Shown here in pieces: positions 8,223 through 15,867 of a stretch of 64,000 bases of DNA; the stretch's first letter is position 1; each line of letters starts with the position of its first letter. Source of the stretch: Anaerolineaceae bacterium (lineage in GTDB: Bacteria > Chloroflexota > Anaerolineae > Aggregatilineales > Phototrophicaceae). Made by a program: the position numbers and the translations under genes. The notes beneath the pieces were generated by a model. That model saw only the letters and a program-made list of their open reading frames with translations. It searched no databases and had not been told where the DNA came from. Location of the stretch: assembly GCA_002699585.1 (NCBI GenBank), contig PABP01000013.1, positions 109,403 to 173,402 on the forward strand. Reading direction: 5' to 3'.

Positions 8223-10373
8223 ATGATGAAGCACCTTAAGTATGCCCTCTCCACACTCATCATTGGCAGCGTGCTAGGCATCCCTGGCATACTGGCACAG
8301 GACCTGGAGCCAACAGGTAGCCAACCGTGGGACCTGGCTTACACACAGCAGGTTGGCCAATTCGAATTCTATGATGCCCCCAGCGGGGCCTCGGCAACAG
8401 GCAAGCCAGTGGACACAGGCGACTTCGATGGCGATGGCTGCGGCGACATCGCCATTACGGGCCAGAACGCGGCCCATCCACTGCTGGGCGAGTGGCGCGG
8501 CAGCGCAGGCCATGTGCGCATCGTGATGAATGTGTGTGACATTGTCGGAGAAATCAACATCGACAATGTGCAGCCAGAGCAGACCGTTTTCACAATCTTT
8601 GGCGCGTATTCCGGGGATATGGCCGGTACAGAAACGTATGTCGCAGACTTCAACAACGATGGCTACGACGATTTGCTGTTCAGTGCGCAGAACAGCGACG
8701 GCCATGTGCAGGCGCGAACCAACGCCGGAGCCGCCTATATTCTGTTCGGTGGGGAGTTTTTTGCCGAGCACGAAGACATCGACCTACGGCAGATTCCCGA
8801 TGACATGATAGTCATTTACGGGGCCTCACCAGAAGATCGGCTGGGGCTGTGGGTGGAAGGCGGCGACTTCGACGGTGATGGCTACCATGATGCGCTGATT
8901 GGCGCGAATCAGGCTGATGGCAACAACAACGAGCGCATCAACGCGGGTGAAGTGTGGATCATTTACGGTGCCGATGACATGATCGGCACTTATGGTCGAG
9001 TCACGGATCTGGCGCTAGCGCCTGACAACGCAACGCGCATCATCGGCGCTGATTATGACGACCTGATGGGGTCATGCGTTTGGGGCATGGACCTCAATGC
9101 AGACGGTTACGACGATGCCATTGTCAGTGCAGGCCTGTGGCGCGCATCAAGTGGTGTGGGTGGCTTGTCCTTTGGTGGCGCAGATGGCCCTGGCAATCGA
9201 CGCTATAACAGCGGCGAAACGTTCATCGTGTTTGGCGGGCCGGACCTGCGCGGCGGGACTATCGACCTGGCCATGATGATCGACGAGGAAGGCAGGCCGA
9301 GAAATGACCGCATCACGGTGATTTACGGTCCCGATGCCAATGACCTGCTGGGCGAAGAAATCGCCACCGGGGATATGGACGGTGACGGTCGCAATGATCT
9401 GATCCTGGGCACGTTGATTGGCGATGGTGTGGACAATACGTTAGATGAAGCAGGTGAAGCCTGGGTCATTTATACGCATGAACCCTTTGCCGGGGAAATG
9501 TTCGATCTAGCAGAAGCCGACCCGGAACGGGCGATTGTCATCTATGCGGACCAATCTGACAGCAAAGCCGGGGATACTTTACGCGCTGCTGACCTGGATA
9601 ATGACGGTTACGCCGATCTGTTCTATGGCGCGCCAGATTATGACGCAGTCGGCTATGATGGTCGTGTGCGCGTCAACACGGGTATGATGGCGGTCATCTT
9701 TGGGCAGGATGGCATTCTACCCAATGACGATGGCCATATCCTCATAAGTGACCCACCGGATGACCTGCGTATGCGCTGGATTGTCGGGGCAGATGACAAC
9801 GACATGATGCCGTATGCGATGGCTGTGTACGACATGGACGGCGATGGCGTGATTGACATCATTCCAAATGCGATGGGCGGCGATGGCTTTGCCAATGCGC
9901 AGATCAACGCAGGCGAGATTTACGTCATCAGCGGAGCGGTGTTCCTTGATAATGAGCATGTATTCGTGGTCGAGGGACAGGACATCACGGTTGCGCCTAC
10001 TACAGAACCACCTACCCAGTCAGCCGATGGTGCTACCCCCCTGCCGGATGCGACTATAGCGCCGGATTATCAAGCTGACATGGTACTCGGCCAGCAGAAT
10101 TTTGAGGAAACGTGCGCAGGTTGTCATGGGTATCAAGGTGAAGGTGTGACAGGGCTGGGCTTGCCGCTGACGACATCGCCGCTGGTGTTGTATGCCAGCG
10201 ATGCTGATCTGCTGGCGTTTTTACGCGAGGGCCGCGCCGCCGACCATCCCGATAATACGGTCGGCGTATCGATGCCACCGAGCGGTGGACGCCCGGACTG
10301 GACCGATGCCGATTTGTTAAGCATCATCGCCTATCTGCGGCAACTGCGGGATCAGCAGCAGGCGGAGCAATAG
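8223..10373 (+). CDS. Secreted FG-GAP (integrin-like) beta-propeller fused to cytochrome c
   Basis: The signal peptide ends near GILAQ. Seven calcium-loop repeats of the FG-GAP type follow (DFDGDGCGD, DFNNDGYDD, DFDGDGYHD, DLNADGYDD, DMDGDGRND, DLDNDGYAD, DMDGDGVID), as expected for a seven-bladed propeller at about residues 40-580. A short Thr/Pro linker (TTEPPTQ) leads to a class I cytochrome c domain at about 620-710, with C631-A-G-C-H as heme site and a candidate distal ligand Met684 in VSMPPSGG. The propeller may bind a surface or a partner while the cytochrome moves electrons. The gene starts 36 bases after the propeller/di-heme gene. Only 3 bases separate its stop from the convergent GH2 gene's stop, with no terminator between them. 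Confidence 0.87.
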   Translation: MMKHLKYALSTLIIGSVLGIPGILAQDLEPTGSQPWDLAYTQQVGQFEFYDAPSGASATGKPVDTGDFDGDGCGDIAITGQNAAHPLLGEWRGSAGHVRIVMNVCDIVGEINIDNVQPEQTVFTIFGAYSGDMAGTETYVADFNNDGYDDLLFSAQNSDGHVQARTNAGAAYILFGGEFFAEHEDIDLRQIPDDMIVIYGASPEDRLGLWVEGGDFDGDGYHDALIGANQADGNNNERINAGEVWIIYGADDMIGTYGRVTDLALAPDNATRIIGADYDDLMGSCVWGMDLNADGYDDAIVSAGLWRASSGVGGLSFGGADGPGNRRYNSGETFIVFGGPDLRGGTIDLAMMIDEEGRPRNDRITVIYGPDANDLLGEEIATGDMDGDGRNDLILGTLIGDGVDNTLDEAGEAWVIYTHEPFAGEMFDLAEADPERAIVIYADQSDSKAGDTLRAADLDNDGYADLFYGAPDYDAVGYDGRVRVNTGMMAVIFGQDGILPNDDGHILISDPPDDLRMRWIVGADDNDMMPYAMAVYDMDGDGVIDIIPNAMGGDGFANAQINAGEIYVISGAVFLDNEHVFVVEGQDITVAPTTEPPTQSADGATPLPDATIAPDYQADMVLGQQNFEETCAGCHGYQGEGVTGLGLPLTTSPLVLYASDADLLAFLREGRAADHPDNTVGVSMPPSGGRPDWTDADLLSIIAYLRQLRDQQQAEQ

Positions 10374-10376
10374 ACA

Positions 10377-12698
10377 CTAAACGACCAGATCAAAGACCTT
10401 GGCCAACAGCGAGGCAACGCGCGACGTCAAATGACGGCGCAGGACCCACTCTGCTAAGCGCTCCTGGATCGGTAGAGGGACAAACTTAAGGATCTTATTG
10501 TTGCCCTCGGAAGCCAGACTGAGTGCGCCTGGTTTGTCGTAGACTTTGGTCCCCAGGTCGAAATCGAACTTCCAGGGATAGCCTTTGGGGCGTGTGTGGC
10601 CCTGGAATGGGGTATCGTAGTGGTTTTTGGCCAGGATCGTGCCCTGGCTATCGACGAGTACCAGTTCAACACGGGCACATTGGCTAGGGTGCACAGACCA
10701 TTTGATCGGCAGCACTTCCTGTGACGCATTGGCGGCGACGTTCCACAGAACGCTTTGCTCCAAGAGCATATTGCCTGTCGAATCATAAACACGCCAGATG
10801 ACTGCGCATTGGTCATAGTCTTCAAACGTATCGTTGAAGATCCACAGCGCACGCGGCTTACGACCATCATGCTCCAGGGCAATATGCAAGGGCGCTGATG
10901 CCTGTTGCAGCGCATGGTAACCGCCTTTGGGCAGTCGATGGGCATCAAGTGCACCACAACCGACCTGCGGCACCAGATCGACCAGCCAGAAGTGCACATA
11001 GCCCGCACAGCCCGACGCCCGCAAGCGACGGAAATGCTCAATATGATACTGGGTTAAGTCCGCTTCGTAGGTCCAGATGTCTTCGATGGCATCGGCAAGG
11101 TGCTGTTGACGTTCCCAGAGGTAGGGATAGGCTTGCAAGGTTTCCAGAGCAGGCGGCGTTTCTATACCAAATTCCGTGCTAAACAGGGTGTGATGGCTGT
11201 AGAGATCGGTGTATTTACGCGACCACAGCGACCCAAAGTACGAATGGCTATCGCCGGAGCGCTGCCAATCGTCATCCATCTGACCGGAGCACATAAACAC
11301 GGGCCGGGTTGGGTCCAGCGCGAGCGCATCGGCGTACAGGGCCGGAACCGGGTGACGCTCCAGATTTTGGCGGCGGGTGAAGACCATCGTCGGTTCGTTG
11401 TAGGTGCTCCAGGTGCTGATCGACGGATGGTTGATGAGGTTGCGCATCATATCGCGCTGAAGATTGACGGCGCGCTGCTCAAACTGCGGCGTTGGGTCAT
11501 GAATCCAGTTGAGCTCAAAGTCCTGCCAGACAAGCATGCCGAGGCGGTCACAAAGCGGGTAAAGCTCTTTGGGCGAGACATGGACATGAACGCGCAGCAA
11601 ATTCAGGTTGGCATCCAGGGCTAATTGCAGGTCGCGCTCGAAAGTTGCCTCGTCTACCTCTGAGAAGTAAATACCCGGCATGTAGGATGTGCCGCGAATG
11701 AACATCGGCTGGCCGTTGACAATGTACTCGAATTTTTGCGGTGAGCGCAGGAGTTCGACGGTACGGAAGCCAAAGGTTTCCTCAGTAGCAGATAAGATAG
11801 CATCGGTACCATCAATGAGGTGGCTGGTTAACGTGTAGAGGTTGGGATCGCCGAGTTCATAAGGCCACCAGAGCTGGACATCGGGCACATGGACAGTTTG
11901 ATCGACGCTATTTTGGCCCGGTTGGAGAACAATTTCGACGCTTGTTGACGTGCTCTGTCCTGTGTGATTATCGGGCTGCACACCGATGTGCAATTGTCCG
12001 TGCCAGAGTTGGGACGTGGCATTGGTAATTTCATAGTGACAGTGGGCTGTCCCATCAAGGTCGGTACGAATGCGCAAGTAGTCAATGGAAATTCCCTGGT
12101 CGAAAACCAGATAGGTCGGTCGCCAGATGCCAATGGGATTGATGTTGGGCGGGATGAGTCCTTCGCCGTGTTCATACAGCCCCTTCACCAGGCCACGTAT
12201 GACGTGATCGGTGGGGTATGTGCCATGAGGATTGGGGTCATCCCAAGGAGAGGTTACACGGACGATGAGAATGTTGGACTGCCCTACCGGATTCAGGGCA
12301 TGGGTGATGTCGAACTCGAAAGGCGCAAAATGGCCTTCGTGCTCACCGATCCGCTGGCCATTAAGCCAGACCTCGGCAAAATAATCCACGGCCTCAAAGC
12401 GCAAACGAGCGCGCACATAAGCATCGTCAGGCGTCGTGAACGTGCGTTGATAGTACCAGGCACGCTCGTTAATCGCGCGAAGACGGTCGCCCCAATAAGG
12501 GTTATCGGGATGCAGAAATGGCTGTAGATGGGTCGCTTCCGGGACACTGAGCGGTTTATCAAAGGGTACGCTCGACGGGTGTCCATCGTCATGCGCCAAA
12601 GGGATAGGCACCACAGACCAAGGCCCTGTTAGGCGCTGGACTATGGAGCCCTTTCCCATGAAGGTCGCTTTCGACCCATTCTTTATTCGTGATTGCAT
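10377..12698 (-). CDS. Glycoside hydrolase family 2 protein (beta-galactosidase/beta-mannosidase-like)
   Basis: A 773-residue GH2 enzyme with no signal peptide, so probably intracellular. The N-terminal sugar-binding domain is clear (WLNGQRIGEHEGHFAPFEFD), then an Ig-like domain and a TIM barrel. The retaining catalytic pair is present: acid/base Glu435 in YNEPT and nucleophile Glu509 in STEFGIE. The GIWRPTYL segment is typical of the family. The exact sugar specificity cannot be read; the N-terminal half fits beta-glucuronidase or beta-mannosidase relatives as well. It lies 34 bases downstream of the radical SAM gene on the same strand and is probably cotranscribed. Neither the ATG at 12698 nor an internal ATG at 12659 has a clear ribosome site, so the start is uncertain by 13 residues. 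Confidence 0.88.
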   Translation of the reverse strand: MQSRIKNGSKATFMGKGSIVQRLTGPWSVVPIPLAHDDGHPSSVPFDKPLSVPEATHLQPFLHPDNPYWGDRLRAINERAWYYQRTFTTPDDAYVRARLRFEAVDYFAEVWLNGQRIGEHEGHFAPFEFDITHALNPVGQSNILIVRVTSPWDDPNPHGTYPTDHVIRGLVKGLYEHGEGLIPPNINPIGIWRPTYLVFDQGISIDYLRIRTDLDGTAHCHYEITNATSQLWHGQLHIGVQPDNHTGQSTSTSVEIVLQPGQNSVDQTVHVPDVQLWWPYELGDPNLYTLTSHLIDGTDAILSATEETFGFRTVELLRSPQKFEYIVNGQPMFIRGTSYMPGIYFSEVDEATFERDLQLALDANLNLLRVHVHVSPKELYPLCDRLGMLVWQDFELNWIHDPTPQFEQRAVNLQRDMMRNLINHPSISTWSTYNEPTMVFTRRQNLERHPVPALYADALALDPTRPVFMCSGQMDDDWQRSGDSHSYFGSLWSRKYTDLYSHHTLFSTEFGIETPPALETLQAYPYLWERQQHLADAIEDIWTYEADLTQYHIEHFRRLRASGCAGYVHFWLVDLVPQVGCGALDAHRLPKGGYHALQQASAPLHIALEHDGRKPRALWIFNDTFEDYDQCAVIWRVYDSTGNMLLEQSVLWNVAANASQEVLPIKWSVHPSQCARVELVLVDSQGTILAKNHYDTPFQGHTRPKGYPWKFDFDLGTKVYDKPGALSLASEGNNKILKFVPLPIQERLAEWVLRRHLTSRVASLLAKVFDLVV

Positions 12699-12732
12699 AT
12701 ATCACTGGCCGGTCTAATTGTTTGGGGCCAGC

Positions 12733-13998
12733 TTAGTGTGCCACAGGAATGTTCTCTGTCGCAATGACGGGTTCTGATTTGGGAACAAACTCAGGATTGC
12801 GGTGGGCATCGACGTAGCCACCGTACAGACGCCACTCATCCATACGGCAGGAGTGAACGAGTTTTCCATCCCAGACCGTCATATCCGGGCAGCTTTCGCA
12901 CATATCCATGCGGCCATCTTCCAGCATATCCGGCCCCTGGACGATGCCAATGCTCTGATAATAGAGCTGATTGAAAAGCATACTTGGGTCCGTGATGAGA
13001 TGCTTCCAGAACTTGCCATGTACACCGCGCATGCCCTTGTCGATGAGCGTGCCAGCAAACGCCAGCTTGGTCAGCTTGTTGGATTTTTGGTAGATGAGGT
13101 ACGTGCCGTTGGTCATGTGGTGGAAGTTCTGGACGAATTCCATCAGCTTTTTACCAAGCGAGCCATACATCTTCTTCTTGGAGCCAATCTGGACTGCCGA
13201 TACCCAGGTAGCACGGGTATGGGTCTGGGTACCACCCAGGTAAGCCGCCGGTTCATAATGCGGGTGAACTTCTTTAATCTTTTCGTAGACGTCCTGCGAG
13301 GTGATGGTGATCTCGGCGTCGTCTTCGGTGGTGTAGGTTACTTCAGCATTATCAATGGGCTGGCCATTTACGAAGTAATTGTAGCGGCCATCCATCGGGG
13401 CGCCACGGAAGGTAATAAAGACCAGACCATGCACCACGTCGATGTTCTCATTGGCCCATTTGACGACATAGGGAACCTTGTGAATGTTGGTCGGGTAGAT
13501 CGTCATGCCGAAGACAGCCGTCAGCCCACCGACTTCCGCTACCATTTTTGCGAATTTAAGGCGCAGATCACAAAGTTCTTCTTCAGTCTGCCCTTTGAAA
13601 TGCGGACGCTGCTGTTCGCTATCGACATGGAAGGTAAAACCGATGAGACCCGCAGCTTTAAGGTCTTCAATCAATTTGCGATTGTCGATCAACTCGACGC
13701 CATTGGTCAGCAACATGGGCTTCATGCCCTTGGATCTGATGTAGCGAACAATTTCGACAATTTCAGGATGCAGGAGGGGTTCACCACCGGCAATGGAGAT
13801 GTTGTCGGGGTTACGCATCTTGTGCAGCAGGTCAATTTCTTCTTTAATTTGCTTTAGGGTTTTGTGGCCCGCTTTGCCGTTCATGCGGTAGCAACCACGG
13901 CAGTATATATTGCACTTGTCCGTGACTTCCAGCCAGCCTATCGGATTGTCATTTGCAGACCACGGGAACCGATACATATTTGATTTCGAGAATGCCAT
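12733..13998 (-). CDS. Radical SAM protein with C-terminal SPASM-like cysteines
   Basis: The SAM-cluster motif CNIYCRGC gives C29, C33 and C36, the CX3CX2C set that binds the radical SAM 4Fe-4S cluster. The GGEPLLHPE glycine-rich motif follows. The C-terminal part carries C367, C370 and C384 (CESCPDMTVW...HSC), suggesting an auxiliary cluster like SPASM or twitch domains. The substrate is unknown. AGGAG lies upstream of the ATG with a spacing of about nine bases. The GH2 gene follows after 34 bases. That pairing suggests modification or breakdown of a glycan-like compound, but this is inference. A peptide substrate, typical of SPASM enzymes, has no candidate nearby. Confidence 0.85.
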   Translation of the reverse strand: MAFSKSNMYRFPWSANDNPIGWLEVTDKCNIYCRGCYRMNGKAGHKTLKQIKEEIDLLHKMRNPDNISIAGGEPLLHPEIVEIVRYIRSKGMKPMLLTNGVELIDNRKLIEDLKAAGLIGFTFHVDSEQQRPHFKGQTEEELCDLRLKFAKMVAEVGGLTAVFGMTIYPTNIHKVPYVVKWANENIDVVHGLVFITFRGAPMDGRYNYFVNGQPIDNAEVTYTTEDDAEITITSQDVYEKIKEVHPHYEPAAYLGGTQTHTRATWVSAVQIGSKKKMYGSLGKKLMEFVQNFHHMTNGTYLIYQKSNKLTKLAFAGTLIDKGMRGVHGKFWKHLITDPSMLFNQLYYQSIGIVQGPDMLEDGRMDMCESCPDMTVWDGKLVHSCRMDEWRLYGGYVDAHRNPEFVPKSEPVIATENIPVAH

Positions 13999-14254
13999 CG
14001 GAATTCTCTCCTATCTAGTGGTGATGGTAATGCGCGAGGTAAATAATACGAAGTTAAAGTTGATAAAAAGGCATGTGTGCGGACCGAGCAGACATCCGCA
14101 ACATGGAGGATACGAAACTCAAAAACTGCCCAGTATCAGAGCTAATGCTGGCAATTTACGAGGATTGATGCCAGTGAAAAACGTCACTAGAAATTAATGA
14201 CACACCCGTAATGATGCGTCATATTTGTGGTGAGAATGGCCCAAAGGCATACAA

Positions 14255-14274
14255 AGGGCGTAGAAACACGCCCT
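14255..14274 (-). terminator. Possible terminator of the MacAB-like operon
   Basis: A perfect 7-bp stem (AGGGCGT/ACGCCCT) with a 6-base loop overlaps the stop codon of the last ATPase gene. On the minus strand it is followed by TTTGTATG, a weak U tract. It may terminate or only slow transcription ahead of the radical SAM gene. Confidence 0.4.
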
Positions 14275-14950
14275 AATGCTTGGTCAGGAAGATGGTGTCA
14301 TCAACATATTCATCAACGAGCGGATCGTGGCTGGATAGCAAGAACGTAACGCCCTGATCTTCCACAATTTGACGGAAGGCCTCAAGGATGTCGTGGGTGG
14401 TTTCGCTATCAAGTTCGCTGGTGGGTTCATCGGCCAGGATGAGTTTGGGCGCGGCCACCAGGGCACGGGCGATGGCAACACGCTGCTGCTGGCCACCGGA
14501 CATTTCAAATGGGCGATGGTCGGCGTATTCGCGCAGACCGACCAGGGCCAGACTATACAAAATGCGATCTTTGCGTTCCCGGCGGGGCACGTTACCCAGG
14601 CGAGCCATCACATCGAGGTTTTCGTAAGCAGAGAAGCGATGCAGTAAGCCCATCTGCTGGAAGATAAAACCGACGTGCTGACGCCGCCAGCGGGTGCGAT
14701 ATTCATCGGACATAGATGACATATCGGTGTCAAAAATGCTGAGTTGGCCGCTTGTGGGCGCATCCAGCCCACCGAGGCAGTTGAGCAAGGTCGTTTTGCC
14801 ACTGCCGGAGCGCCCCTTGAAGGCGATGAAGCTGCCGGGCGCGATGTCGAAGGAGATGGGTTGCAAGCCAACGACTTCACCGTGCTCGGACTGGTACGTA
14901 CGGCTTACATCCCTGGCGGTAATGACAACTGATGGATTCATAGCATTCAT
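14273..14950 (-). CDS. ABC transporter ATPase, MacB/LolD type (second ATPase)
   Basis: A 225-residue nucleotide-binding subunit. Walker A is GRSGSGKT at residues 46-53, the signature [15 protein letters not shown], Walker [13 protein letters not shown] and the H-loop SSHDP. The family pairs with FtsX-type permeases that couple ATP hydrolysis to periplasmic or outer-envelope work. Its ATG overlaps the stop of the AbrB-tailed ATPase by four bases, so two different ATPases are made together from one messenger. They could form a heterodimer on the single long permease, which has two FtsX-like halves. Confidence 0.92.
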   Translation of the reverse strand: MNAMNPSVVITARDVSRTYQSEHGEVVGLQPISFDIAPGSFIAFKGRSGSGKTTLLNCLGGLDAPTSGQLSIFDTDMSSMSDEYRTRWRRQHVGFIFQQMGLLHRFSAYENLDVMARLGNVPRRERKDRILYSLALVGLREYADHRPFEMSGGQQQRVAIARALVAAPKLILADEPTSELDSETTHDILEAFRQIVEDQGVTFLLSSHDPLVDEYVDDTIFLTKH

Positions 14951-15867
14951 TGTGATGGGTTCTCGGCTGGGCGAATGATTAGACCGTCTTCTGTGACTTC
15001 CATGCGAACATGGCCCTGGATTTCAAGCTGTTCACGATAGGCTTTAGGGATTTGCAGGCGGCCAGCGGAATCAAGGACAATGAGCTCTTCAAATTCGTCC
15101 TCGTGGGATAGTTCGGCGTGATGCTCAACAGCGGCCTTATCCCTACGGCGACGCACAGTTTCGGCGGCTGTCTTGCCATCGCGGATAGCCACGACACGCC
15201 CCACATGACGGCTAATCATGGGGTCGTGGCTGACAGCGATGATTGTCAGGCCAAATTCCTGATTGAGCGTCTGGAACAATTCATAGACCTGGTCGGATGT
15301 GCTGGCATCAAGTTCGCCAGTGGGTTCATCGGCCAGCAATAAAGCCGGTTCGTTGGCAAGGGCCACAGCAATCGCGACGCGCTGCTGCTCACCGCCGGAT
15401 AGCTGCGCGGGTTTACGATCCATACGCTCAGCTAAGCCGACTGTTTCCAAGAGCATGGCAGCACGTTTGTTGACACCAGGGCCAACTCGGCCAGCCAGGG
15501 TCATGGGCAGCTTAACGTTTTCCTGTGCTGAGAGATAGGGCACGAGGTTACGACTGCCCTGCTGCCAGACAAAGCCGACTTGACTCTGGCGGTAGGTATC
15601 CAGCGCGCGCGATGAAATCTTTAGCAGGTTTTTGCCATCAACAACGGCTTTACCAGCAGAGGGCCGGACTAACCCACCGAGGACATTCATCAGTGTGGTT
15701 TTGCCGCTGCCACTGGCACCCACAACACCGACGAACTCACCGCGTTTGACTTTAAGATCGAGGCCCTGGAGCGCCTGCACTTCAATTTCCGCGACCTGGA
15801 AAATCTTGACCAGGCGTTCACAGGTGATGAAGGCATCATCCGGGGAAATCTCTGTCGTGTTGATCAT
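14947..15867 (-). CDS. ABC transporter ATPase of MacB type with C-terminal AbrB-like domain
   Basis: Residues 1-240 are a complete MacB/LolD-type ATPase: Walker A GASGSGKT at about 50-57, signature LSGGEQQRVAIAVAL, Walker B LLLADEPTGELD, H-loop SHDP. After a charged linker (about 225-258) the last roughly 45 residues read VLDSAGRLQIPKAYREQLEI, then a short beta-rich end. This matches the AbrB/SpoVT swapped-hairpin fold (GR.xIPK..RE.L). In that family the fold usually binds DNA or mediates dimers; here it is fused to a transport ATPase, so dimerisation or regulation of the NBD pair is the likely role. It is coupled to the permease gene upstream and the second ATPase gene downstream by ATGA overlaps. 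Confidence 0.9.
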   Translation of the reverse strand: MINTTEISPDDAFITCERLVKIFQVAEIEVQALQGLDLKVKRGEFVGVVGASGSGKTTLMNVLGGLVRPSAGKAVVDGKNLLKISSRALDTYRQSQVGFVWQQGSRNLVPYLSAQENVKLPMTLAGRVGPGVNKRAAMLLETVGLAERMDRKPAQLSGGEQQRVAIAVALANEPALLLADEPTGELDASTSDQVYELFQTLNQEFGLTIIAVSHDPMISRHVGRVVAIRDGKTAAETVRRRRDKAAVEHHAELSHEDEFEELIVLDSAGRLQIPKAYREQLEIQGHVRMEVTEDGLIIRPAENPSQ

